Origin: CAZGUX01 sp964529305
GTDB lineage: Bacteria; Acidobacteriota; Terriglobia; Bryobacterales; Bryobacteraceae
Direction: 5' to 3'
Length of the DNA stretch: 64,000 bases
Assembly: GCA_964529305.1 (NCBI GenBank)
Contig: CAZGUX010000280.1
Coordinates: forward strand, 1-64,000
In this document: piece after piece, positions 7,338 to 16,300 of the stretch
Layout: each line of letters starts with the position of its first letter
Numbering within the stretch: position 1 is the first letter of the stretch
Made by a program: the position numbers and the translations under genes
The notes under the pieces: model-generated
What the model saw: only the letters and a program-made list of their open reading frames with translations
What the model was told of the DNA's origin: nothing
The model's database searches: none

Positions 7338-9254
7338 CTATCCCGGAGCAGACATCGCCGCCGGCCCGCTGGGAGTCGTAGGGATCGCCGTCAGGCGGCC
7401 AAACCAGCGATGGCGCTCCTCATCGGTCAGGAGCACTCCCTGCAGGCGTTCCGGCTTGCCCACATCGCGGAACAGCAGGTCGCCATGGCCGAGCAGGTTT
7501 TCCGCGCCACCCTCCATAATCACCATGCGGGACTCAATCGGGCTGTTCGTCTTCAACGTAACCCGGCAGGGCAGGTTGGCCACCAGCGTGCCCCCGATGA
7601 CGTTACGGCTGGGTTGCTGCGTCGCCATGATCAGGTGAATCCCGGCCGCTCGCGCCTTGGAGCCGAGCCGGGCCACCAGCATTTCAATCTGCCTGCGCTG
7701 GGTCCGGTTGCCCAGAATCAGATCGGCGTATTCGTCGCAGACACAGACGATTCTGGGGATCGAGATGGAATTCCGTCTCGCATACTCGCGCAGACCCTCC
7801 CCTCCTCCCATGAGCAGGTAGCGGCGCTCCATCTCGCTGACCAGCGTTTCCAGCGCGTCAACCGCGGGCTGCTCCGGAGGGAACACGAGCGGCATCTCCA
7901 GAAACGGCGACTCCGCCAGATCGAGGAAGGCGTTGCGTTTGGGGTCGATGATCACCAGCCGTAGCGTTTCGGGTGTGTTGCGCGCCAACAGGCCCGCGAC
8001 CGCCGTACGAAGCCACTCACTCTTGCCGCTGCCGGTGGTTCCCGCCACCAGGATATGAGTGTGGATAGGGTCGGCCAGATCCGCGCAGTGCAGCCCACCG
8101 TTTACATCGACGCCGATCGGGATCAGGCTCGAACCGCCGGCCGGATCCGCGGCCGGCAGTTGCGCTTCAATCTGGCTGAAGGTGACCTGCTGGCGGTCCG
8201 GCCGCTGGACGTCGATCACCAGATTCCCTCGATCCACATGAACGAACGGAGGCCGCGCCAGTTTGAGTCGGACCTGGAGGTCGAGCGGCAGTCGAAGCGC
8301 GCGGCCGATCGCGACTCCGCGCTCCGGTTCGACCGTGAAGCGAAGGAAAGCCGGACCGGCCACGGGGCTGTCGGAGACTCGGCCGGGCGCCCCGTGATCG
8401 CGCAAGGCTCCCTCCAGGTCCCGGCCAAGCTGGCGGTGCAATTCGCTGGGGACCGCCTCCGGTTTTGGCGTCGCTTCCGCGGCCGGTTCCGCGCAGGTCT
8501 GCCCGGGCAGGACACCCGCCAGACGCCCGGACAGTTGGCGGAGCGCTTTCCGCGCGTCCCGCAGCGAGTCCCCCCGGTACACCCGCTCCTGGAGTTCGGG
8601 CACAAAACTCACCAGCGCCAGGGCTCCCTTGTCCGACCCGCCGCACAGCAGCTCGAAATAGAGCGCCGCCTGGGCCAGGTCCGCCTCGGGCGTTCCCCGG
8701 CCCAGTTTATACTCGATCACACAGAATTCGCCCGACGGCTTTCGCAGGATCGCATCGGCGACTCCCGACACGCGCACATGCTGCCTCCAACCGGGCTCGA
8801 TGAAATCGCAACTCACTTCCTGCTCCACCGACACCAATCGCTCGCCTCCCGTCCATCGGTCCAGGGTCTGATCGTAGTGCAGCCATTCCTGGTCTTTGGC
8901 GGCGCCGGCCACGCCGCGGATCCAACGGCAAAGCTCGAGAGTCGCTGTCCAGAAATGCAGAACCTGCTCCGGCCGATTCTGGAGAGCGGCCTGGAATCGG
9001 CTGAGCCGCGGCCCCACGAACGCCGTGTACGCCGACTCGATGAGAATGTCCTCGTCGGCGAGTTCATTCTCTCCCAGCAAGGTATGCCATCCACGCGGCG
9101 AGGCGGGATCGAGCAGACCCGCGCACACCTCGTGGAACAATTCTCCGAGCAGCGCGGTCGAAGGTTCGCCTTCCCCTTTGCTGGATACCCGCGCGATCTC
9201 CGCCCGCACCTCGGCCACGCTCAATGGAATCGGCGTAACGCTAGCCGGGGTCAT
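7338..9254 (-). CDS. RecB-family nuclease fused to FtsK-type DNA motor, 638 aa
   Basis: Probably a soluble DNA translocase that also cuts DNA. The N-terminal domain (about 30-205) has the PD-(D/E)XK motifs of RecB/Cas4-type nucleases: H41 in GELFHEV, D167 in SGVADAIL, E181-x-K183 in CVIEYKLG, and the QxxxY motif at Q195/Y199. The C-terminal motor (about 375-615) has Walker A GTTGSGKS (405-412), IIDPKR, Walker B D507-E508 in VCVCDEYADL, the MATQQPS sensor, and the SRMVIMEGGAENLLGHGDLL block typical of FtsK/SpoIIIE. There is no membrane segment and no gamma winged helix, so it is not the divisome FtsK. The ATG at 9254 overlaps the upstream ATPase gene by 14 nt. The frame is open to 9401, but those codons lie inside the previous gene. 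Confidence 0.85.
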   Translation of the reverse strand: MTPASVTPIPLSVAEVRAEIARVSSKGEGEPSTALLGELFHEVCAGLLDPASPRGWHTLLGENELADEDILIESAYTAFVGPRLSRFQAALQNRPEQVLHFWTATLELCRWIRGVAGAAKDQEWLHYDQTLDRWTGGERLVSVEQEVSCDFIEPGWRQHVRVSGVADAILRKPSGEFCVIEYKLGRGTPEADLAQAALYFELLCGGSDKGALALVSFVPELQERVYRGDSLRDARKALRQLSGRLAGVLPGQTCAEPAAEATPKPEAVPSELHRQLGRDLEGALRDHGAPGRVSDSPVAGPAFLRFTVEPERGVAIGRALRLPLDLQVRLKLARPPFVHVDRGNLVIDVQRPDRQQVTFSQIEAQLPAADPAGGSSLIPIGVDVNGGLHCADLADPIHTHILVAGTTGSGKSEWLRTAVAGLLARNTPETLRLVIIDPKRNAFLDLAESPFLEMPLVFPPEQPAVDALETLVSEMERRYLLMGGGEGLREYARRNSISIPRIVCVCDEYADLILGNRTQRRQIEMLVARLGSKARAAGIHLIMATQQPSRNVIGGTLVANLPCRVTLKTNSPIESRMVIMEGGAENLLGHGDLLFRDVGKPERLQGVLLTDEERHRWFGRLTAIPTTPSGPAAMSAPG

Positions 9255-11124
9255 CCGCAAAGCCCTCAGCGATGAACTCAAAAAGGAGCGCAGGGGGCCC
9301 GGCAAGGATCCCAATTTGAGCGGGATGGTTACGCGCACAGGTGAGTATCTCCTCCTCGCTGGCGTGCAGGTCCCGAGCGACCTGCTCCGCTCGCACCACA
9401 CGATGCTCTGTTACATAGTCCACCAGATTTTGGGCCAGCGTGTCTTGCTCCCCCGAGGGCGCCTGGTCGGTGCCGGCAATGTCATCCACCAGCCGCTCCA
9501 GGGATTCGGGCAGATGCGTGGCCATCCATTCGGCCACCGTCTCGGGCGTCAGCGTGTCGCCTCGAAAGGCCAGGTCGCCGCTCTGCACATCGCTGAGCAG
9601 CCTGCGAAGGGCATCCAGCGCCGCCATCGTTTCCGTTGAGGGCTGCACGAGAATCGCGCCGGAACGCCGCAGGCGGTCGAGGTGGTGCCTGGTTTGCTTC
9701 GCTTTCTCACCGATGGGCATCGAGGCCGGCCGCAGGAGCACGACCCGGTCGTACCTGGAGGCAATTTCCGCGTCCGCGAGTTTCCGCAGACGTCTGGGCA
9801 AGGCGGAGCGATGCTGGTGGCAGAAACTGACGGCGGCTTTCACGTTGCTGTCGCCGCAGACCAGGTCAACCAACCCCGTGTGCGCATCGGGCCGCGGCTT
9901 CTCCTCGATGCCCACCAGCGACAGCAGCTTTGGCAGGCCGTGAGCCAGAATGATGTCCGCGCCCTCGCGCGGATGGGCGAGACCTTCCTCGCGCAAACGG
10001 TCGAACCGGTTGAACAGGAAGACGGACAGATTCGCGTCTTCGAGGGTAGGCTCCCGGGCCGTGCCACGAGCCTGCTCGAATAACTGCTCGGCGCGGAAAA
10101 CCACCTGACGCGCCGGGCAGGTCCCGAACTCGAACAATTCACGGAAGTCGCCGTCGGCCAGTGGCCAGAGCACGCCTTTTTCCGCGCCCTCCCGCAGGGG
10201 CTCCAGGCGTGCCAACCGCGTCAGCAGCAGTTGCCGCGCTTGCGGCCAGTCCACTGGTTGAATGTAGGTGCGGTGCTTCCAGATCCTCTCCCGAATCTGC
10301 GCCGGAAGCTGCTCCCGCAGCGAATCGTAATACACGGCCTGCATGCACGAAATCACGAGCAGGTTCGGCAGGGAATCGTGAAGCGTCGAGGCCGTTTGCG
10401 CGTAGCTGTACAGACCGCGATGATCTCCCGGATACGCTTCGAGCGACTCGACCTGATCGCAGCAAAGGACCACCGTGTGCGGAGATGCCAGTTGAGCCAG
10501 CCGGACGACCATCTCCAGCGCGTGATCCTCCTGCGCCTCCTCGTCCTCTTCTTCCCTCCCGAGACCCAGCAGCGCGATCGCGGATTCCGGCAGAGCGTCT
10601 CCGCGCAGCCATTGCCCGCACAACCGCCGATGGCGGCCCGCGTGACAATGGCGCAGCACGGTGCTGAGATTGAAACCGAATCCGATTGAGTCGAGTAAAG
10701 TATTGAGGTCGGTGCCGGCGCCGGCCCTCTGCGCGAGCATTGCCTCCAGGCGGGTCCGTTCGCCTTCCCAGCGCCGCAGCAGATCGTCCACGAAACGCCG
10801 CCGCAGAAATCGCTTCAGATGGCTCGCCGAGGACTCCAGCCGCAGGTAAACGAAAACCACGTCCCGGCGATCGTTCTCGACCATCGTGCGCAACCGCGCC
10901 AGCAGGTGAGTCTTCCCGGCGCCCTGATTCCCGGTCAGCAGGAGACCGGTGCTGGTCCGTTCGTTGGCCACCAGATCGATCAGGCGCAGGCAAAGATCGG
11001 AGGCATCGCGATTGACTTCGGGCACGTCGCCTTCGGCCTCCGACCAGGCATCCGGGATCACCGAGCGGGTAAACGGATTCGGGAGCCCCGCCAGCCGGTC
11101 AGCCGCGCCAGGAGACGCCGCCAT
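9241..11124 (-). CDS. P-loop AAA/ORC-like ATPase of the FtsK-nuclease operon, 627 aa
   Basis: The N-terminal NPFTRSVIPDAW and DVPEVNRDA segments lead into an ATPase core with Walker A GNQGAGKT (65-72) and a Walker B that reads VVLCCDQVES (D223-Q224, Gln where Glu is usual). A sensor-like strand LLVISCMQAVYYDS follows. This resembles the ORC/STAND-like AAA ATPases that load or regulate partners on DNA. The C-terminal 280 residues match nothing I recognise; the last 60 look like a winged helix (LVDYVTEHRVVRAEQVARDL). It overlaps the upstream gene by 26 nt and the downstream motor gene by 14 nt. A GGGGAG ribosome binding site precedes the ATG. Whether the Walker B Gln weakens hydrolysis is unknown. 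Confidence 0.75.
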   Translation of the reverse strand: MAASPGAADRLAGLPNPFTRSVIPDAWSEAEGDVPEVNRDASDLCLRLIDLVANERTSTGLLLTGNQGAGKTHLLARLRTMVENDRRDVVFVYLRLESSASHLKRFLRRRFVDDLLRRWEGERTRLEAMLAQRAGAGTDLNTLLDSIGFGFNLSTVLRHCHAGRHRRLCGQWLRGDALPESAIALLGLGREEEDEEAQEDHALEMVVRLAQLASPHTVVLCCDQVESLEAYPGDHRGLYSYAQTASTLHDSLPNLLVISCMQAVYYDSLREQLPAQIRERIWKHRTYIQPVDWPQARQLLLTRLARLEPLREGAEKGVLWPLADGDFRELFEFGTCPARQVVFRAEQLFEQARGTAREPTLEDANLSVFLFNRFDRLREEGLAHPREGADIILAHGLPKLLSLVGIEEKPRPDAHTGLVDLVCGDSNVKAAVSFCHQHRSALPRRLRKLADAEIASRYDRVVLLRPASMPIGEKAKQTRHHLDRLRRSGAILVQPSTETMAALDALRRLLSDVQSGDLAFRGDTLTPETVAEWMATHLPESLERLVDDIAGTDQAPSGEQDTLAQNLVDYVTEHRVVRAEQVARDLHASEEEILTCARNHPAQIGILAGPPALLFEFIAEGFADDPG

Positions 11125-12058
11125 AATATACTCCCCGGTCGTCGCGAATCAGGTATTCGCGTTCGGCCTCGGTCAAGTGAAACGGCGCGGAGTGTTGTGA
11201 GAGAGCGATCCGCTGGGCTCTCGCCAAGTCGAGGACGGTCCGGTCGAAATCCTCCTTGGCCAAGTCTCGGAGCCATTCACTCTGCCGCAGTTGACGCATG
11301 GTGACGAGCATGCCTTTTTGGGGTTCGACCCGGACGATGGCGTCCAGGATCCGGGCGGAAAAGCCGGCCGGCGCGTCCACACCTCCCAACGCGCTCCGCC
11401 ACGCCTGCTGGGCGTCCCGATACGCCTGCTCGGCCGCGCGGCGGATGAATTGCTCGGGGTCGGAAGGCGTGGCGAACACCACCTTGGCCGGCCGGTTCTC
11501 CCGCAGCCTTCCGGACGCCAGCAGATTCTGGACGGCCCTGCTCGCTTCCAAGGGTGTCTGCCAAGGCAGGTCCGCGCACGCCCTGGCCGCCAGGACCTTC
11601 TTCGGCCACGGCTGCTCGCCCGCGATCCGCAGAAGTACGTCTTCCAATCCGGCTAACGGCTTGGCCGACAGGATACGCGCCGCCCCCTTTCCGGCTGCAT
11701 GCAGGCGTCCTTCGGCCAGGCACTGGTCAATCGCCGGCCGGAAGGCAGCCGGCTTCCAGCCTGCCTCCTTGCCCCGCCGCAGCACGTCTTTCAGGCTGGC
11801 GCGATCGTCTCCCACCGCCGCCAGCACCAGGCGCCGCGCCGCGATCTCCTCCGGTTCGAGGGAAAGCCGCTTTCCTGTCCAAGCGTAGACCTGCCCCTCC
11901 GCGACCAGCCTCTCGACCGTCTCACGCAGCGGCTTCGCGCCGGCTTCCTTCAGTTCCGGCGCCTGCAGAAGTGTCTTCAGAGACACTGCCTGCCCTGCGG
12001 TCTGGAGATACTGCAGAACCGCGGATTGCGAATTGCCTGGAGCGGGGTTGGGGGACAC
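11099..12058 (-). CDS. Tandem winged-helix protein, first gene of the FtsK-nuclease operon, 319 aa
   Basis: I do not recognise a named family. The protein can be divided into about four similar units of 55-70 residues, each with the helix-helix-helix-wing rhythm of a winged helix. They are residues 12-68 (VLQYLQTAGQAVSLKTLL to VYAWTGKRLSLE), 74-133, 137-197 and 232-310. It ends with a conserved-looking RDDRGVYYGGVSW tail. It likely binds DNA or tethers the operon's ATPases. The start is a GTG with no Shine-Dalgarno and a TAAAAT box 8 nt upstream, suggesting a near-leaderless message. Confidence 0.6.
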   Translation of the reverse strand: MSPNPAPGNSQSAVLQYLQTAGQAVSLKTLLQAPELKEAGAKPLRETVERLVAEGQVYAWTGKRLSLEPEEIAARRLVLAAVGDDRASLKDVLRRGKEAGWKPAAFRPAIDQCLAEGRLHAAGKGAARILSAKPLAGLEDVLLRIAGEQPWPKKVLAARACADLPWQTPLEASRAVQNLLASGRLRENRPAKVVFATPSDPEQFIRRAAEQAYRDAQQAWRSALGGVDAPAGFSARILDAIVRVEPQKGMLVTMRQLRQSEWLRDLAKEDFDRTVLDLARAQRIALSQHSAPFHLTEAEREYLIRDDRGVYYGGVSWRG

Positions 12059-12145
12059 TACTAAGCATTTTAGAAGACAATGCGTTGCGAGCGCAGTAGT
12101 CTCTTCCGTGCGCTAGAGGGTATGGTGCCTGCATGGGGCGCTGAT

Positions 12146-13141
12146 CTACACGATGGCGGACGTTGCCAGACCAACATCGTCTTTCGACGGCCGGTCGATG
12201 CTCGTGAACCGCGCATCCGCGGCCACCAACTGGCTCGCCACCCGCTCCAGTTCGGGCAACTTTCCGGCCGGCAGATCCGAGACATACGGCAACACGCCGC
12301 CAGTCTCCGCAATGCCCGCCAGTTCGGTCGACGTGTGCAGCACCCGCGCCGGCCCCCATGCGTCCCGCAGATCTTCGTGGGCAAGGAACTTGACACGCAA
12401 CGCCTCCGCCTCGTCATAGCGGCCGGCTGCGCACAGCGAATGAATGGCCACCGACATCCTCGGCGCCAGGCACCCGGAACCCGTCGTGAATCCCGGCAGG
12501 TGAAAATCCCGCATGTGCACAATCGCCGGCCTCTCACCGATGCCGCTGATCACTTTGGAACGGTCGACCCTGTGCAGCAACGCCTCCAGATAGGGGTCGT
12601 GACGCGGATTGTCACGCACTACCGCATACTTGATGCCCACGCACACTCCGTCGGAGACCAGGCGGGCAACCGCGTCCAAACCCGCTTCCTTGTCGGCGCC
12701 GAAGTTCCCTTCGTCCTTGAGGTATGCCAGCAGAGGAGAACCGATCGCATCGGCGATCTCGCGATAGCCCTGTTCCAGGCCAAGCGCGTCGCGAGGGTCG
12801 GCGCACGGCAGCACCATCACAATCGGGAACCCGTACGGGCGCACCAGAGCCGCCTGGTCCATGGCCCTGCCGAAGGATGGACCGACGCTCGGAATCACCA
12901 GCAGATCGCCGGGCAATCCGGCGAACCATTCGAGGAGATCCCGATAGTCGGCCAGGGAGATGTGATACAGGAACGCGTTCCCCCCGTACAGGAGGCGCGT
13001 CACGCCTCCGGCGGTCATGTGGCGGACGATCTTCTCGCACTCCGGGAAGTTGAGTTCACGTCCGGCGCCACGCTTCCGTGCCAGCGGCGGGACGGGGAGA
13101 ACGCCCGCCCAATCGTGTGTCTCGATTCGCGCAGTTCGCAT
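12146..13141 (-). CDS. DapA-family aldolase/dihydrodipicolinate synthase-like, 331 aa
   Basis: A TIM-barrel protein of the dihydrodipicolinate synthase/N-acetylneuraminate lyase family. The putative Schiff-base lysine lies in GVCVGIKYAVVRDNP at about residue 170, and the substrate-loop region reads LLYGGNAFLYH instead of the usual GTTGE. It is therefore unlikely to be the lysine-pathway DapA and more likely a sugar-acid or keto-acid lyase. The ATG at 13141 has no clear ribosome binding site. It reads in the same direction as the nuclease-motor operon, 87 nt upstream of it, so read-through is possible. Confidence 0.75.
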   Translation of the reverse strand: MRTARIETHDWAGVLPVPPLARKRGAGRELNFPECEKIVRHMTAGGVTRLLYGGNAFLYHISLADYRDLLEWFAGLPGDLLVIPSVGPSFGRAMDQAALVRPYGFPIVMVLPCADPRDALGLEQGYREIADAIGSPLLAYLKDEGNFGADKEAGLDAVARLVSDGVCVGIKYAVVRDNPRHDPYLEALLHRVDRSKVISGIGERPAIVHMRDFHLPGFTTGSGCLAPRMSVAIHSLCAAGRYDEAEALRVKFLAHEDLRDAWGPARVLHTSTELAGIAETGGVLPYVSDLPAGKLPELERVASQLVAADARFTSIDRPSKDDVGLATSAIV

Positions 13142-13397
13142 AAGAATAATCCGTAAATTGTTTCACGATCCCCTCCCGTCATGCAAACGGCCGGGCCTTA
13201 CCGTCTCGCGTCCGGGCTGACCAAAACGTAGTCCTGGACGTACTCTAACTCCCCCTTGGCGAAGACCTTGGAGGTGGTGGAGATGGCTCATTCGCTCGGG
13301 CGAATCGCCCAGCCGGCTCGGCGAAAGCCCTTAGAATCGGCCTCTGTTATTGACCGTGCTTTCAGGCTCCGTCACACTCACTACGAGAGTTCCGAAA

Positions 13398-16300
13398 ATG
13401 GCCAAGGCGTCCCCTGCGTCGTTGTTTCCCGAGAGCGCCCTCGCCCCCGCGGACGCGAGAAAGCGGGCGGGACTGTGGAGCCTGTCGACCAAGCTGAAGG
13501 CCAGCTTTCTGCTGGCGATCCTGACCATCGTCGTGTTCGCTTCCACCGCGGCGCGGGCGGTCCGGATCCTGCTCGATGGAGCGGACTGGGTTGCCGGCGA
13601 GCGGGAAGTCGCCACCGCCCTGCGCGAGGTCGAACTGCAGACCGGCGCGTGGCGTCATTCGCTGGGTACGCCCGATGCACAGAAGTCCACCGCGGCGCTG
13701 TTCGAGCGGTTGGCGGCGATCAGCGGACCCCTGCGGCGACTGGCGGACCGGACCGGCAGATCCGACCTCGTGGAGATCGGTCGTGTGTTTGACACCTGGC
13801 GCGCGGAGGCAGAAGAGACCAAACGCCTCCCGGAACCGGCAGTCGTCGACGCGTTTCTGATCCGCTTGCGCCAAACCAGGGAGACTCTCGAACAGGCTTG
13901 GCGTTGGCACGCGAGACATCAGGGCGCGCTGGAAAAGAGCACGATGCTTTCGCTCGGCTCGACGTTTGGCCTGGCGATGGGGCTGCTCGCGCTGGCCGGG
14001 TTTCTGATTTCACGGGAGGTCAGCCAGCGGGAACGGGCGGAGAACGAAACACGCGCGCTGGCGGAGCGATTCTCGACCGTACTCGATAGCGCGCGCGACG
14101 GGTTGGTCGCGGTCGATAGCGGCTGGACCATCACCTACGCTAACCAGCGCGCGCTCCAGTTGACGGCTCACGATTCCTCGGTGGTGACCCGGAACCTGTG
14201 GGAAGCTTTCTCCGAAATGAGGAGGACGGAGTTCGAGACGCACTTCCGCAAGGCGCTCGCGGAGCGGACCGTCGTCAATTTTGTCGCCTGCTTCTCCGGG
14301 GAAACCTGGTTCGACACCCAGGCCTATCCGATCGCCGACGGGTTGGTGGTTTCGTTCCGCGACGTCACGTTGCAGCGGCGGCTTCAGCATTTGCTGGAGG
14401 GAGAGCGCGAACGCTGGCAGTTGGCGATGGCCGGCAACAACGACGGTCTGTTCGACTGGAATCCACGCAACAACAAAGTCTTCTACGCCACGCGTTGGAA
14501 GGAGATGCTCGGATATCGGGATTGGGAGTTGGAAAGCACGGTAGACGAGTGGAGAACCCGGATTCATCCCGAGGATGTCGCGCGGGTGAAGCAGCACGTG
14601 GCGGACTACCTCAAACGCCGGTCGCCGTCTTTTCAAATCGAGTACCGGTTGCGCGCCAAAGACGGATCCTATCGTTGGATTCTGGCGCGGGCGCAGGCCG
14701 TTTGGGACGAACACGGCGTACCGCAGCGGATGGTCGGCTCTCATTCCGACATCACGGAGCGGATCAATGCCGAACGGCAGCTTCGCGAGAGCAAGCTGTT
14801 CGTAGAGAAGGTGACGAGCACCGCGCCGAGCCTGATTTATGTCTATGATCTGTCGAGCCGCGGTCTCCTGTACGTGAACCACGATGTCCGGACGACATTG
14901 GGATACGCCGGCGACGACACCTCCAAAACCCAGGACCGGCTCTCGCCACTGATGCATCCTGACGATGCCGTGGCGCTCGAGGCTCTTCGGGAACGAGTCG
15001 CCACGGGCGAATCCGACGGGTTCGAAGTGCAGTTCCGCCTGCGGCACGCCGACGGCGGCTGGCGCTGGTTTGCGGCGCGGGAGGTGGCGTTCGCACGATC
15101 GGCCGAGGGCCAGCCTCTCCAGATCCTGGGTGTGGCCGAAGATGTCACCGAGCGCAAGGTCACCGAGAATGCCCTGCATGCCGCCCGCATCGAACTCGAG
15201 AACAAGGTGCGCGAATTGTCCGAGCAAACGGACCGCGCGCAGGCGGCGTCCAAGGCGAAGAGCGAATTCCTCGCCATCGTCAGCCACGAGATCCGGACGC
15301 CCATGACGGCAATCATCGGGATGACGGGCCTGCTGCTCGATTCCTCGCTCTCCGACGACCAGCGGGAAAACGTTGTGACGATCCAGACCTCGGGCGAGGC
15401 CTTGCTCACGATTCTCGACGACATTCTGGATTTTTCGAGCATCGAGGCCGGACGCGTTTCGATGGAATCGAAGGACTTCGATCCCGGCGTGGTCATCGAG
15501 GAATCCGTGAGCTTGATGGCCGACAGTGCCGCGCGCAAGAACCTGATGCTGAGTTCGTACGTCGATCCGACGTTGAACACCGGGGTGATCGGCGATCCGG
15601 TGCGCTTCCGCCAGATCGTCCTGAACCTGCTGGCCAATGCCGTCAAGTTCACCGATGCCGGTGAAATCTCGGTGCAGCTCCGGATCATTTCGCGGGAGTC
15701 CGACGCCAAGACGCTCGAGGTGGAGGTGCGCGACACCGGCATCGGGATCCCTCCGGGCGCCCACGAGCGTCTGTTCAAGAGCTTCAGTCAGGTGGACAGT
15801 TCGACCAGGCGGCGCTTCGGCGGAACGGGGCTGGGGTTGGCCATCTGCCGGCGCCTGGTGGACATCATGGGTGGTGATATCGGGTTCGCGAGCCCGCCCG
15901 GAGGCGGCTCGACCTTCTGGTTCCGCGTGCGCCTGCCGCGTAGCTCGTCCCTTGTCCCGCAAGTGTTCCCGCCCGGAGTCCTGCGCGGCAAACGCGTTCT
16001 GCTGGCGGACGATCATCCCTGGAGCGCCGAAAGTCTGGAACGCTACCTGAGGTGGGGAGGCGCCGGTGTGTTTCTGGCAAGCGATACCCGATCTCTGGAA
16101 GAACTCGCACACTCATCCCCTCCCGTCGATCTGCTGCTGGTCAACCTCTCGGAGGCGGAGCAGACCACCGCCGGCCCCGTCCTGCGGTTGTTGTCGGCGA
16201 GATTGCCCGCTCTTTGGCTTGTCACACGAGGAGCCGTCGGACGACAGGAACCGGTAGATCGCCCCACTTGTTTCATGCGGCCCGTCAAGCGCCTGGCCCT

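Noticed and set aside
7338..9401. Divisome FtsK
   Set aside because: There is no membrane domain or gamma domain, a RecB-type nuclease replaces them, and it sits in a distinct operon.
12080..13156. 358-codon plus-strand frame opposite the aldolase
   Set aside because: It has no domain, while the minus strand encodes a DapA-like barrel with the Schiff-base Lys.
14010..16112. 700-codon open frame opposite the histidine kinase
   Set aside because: The kinase domains on the plus strand are unmistakable, and the antisense product has no protein-like pattern.
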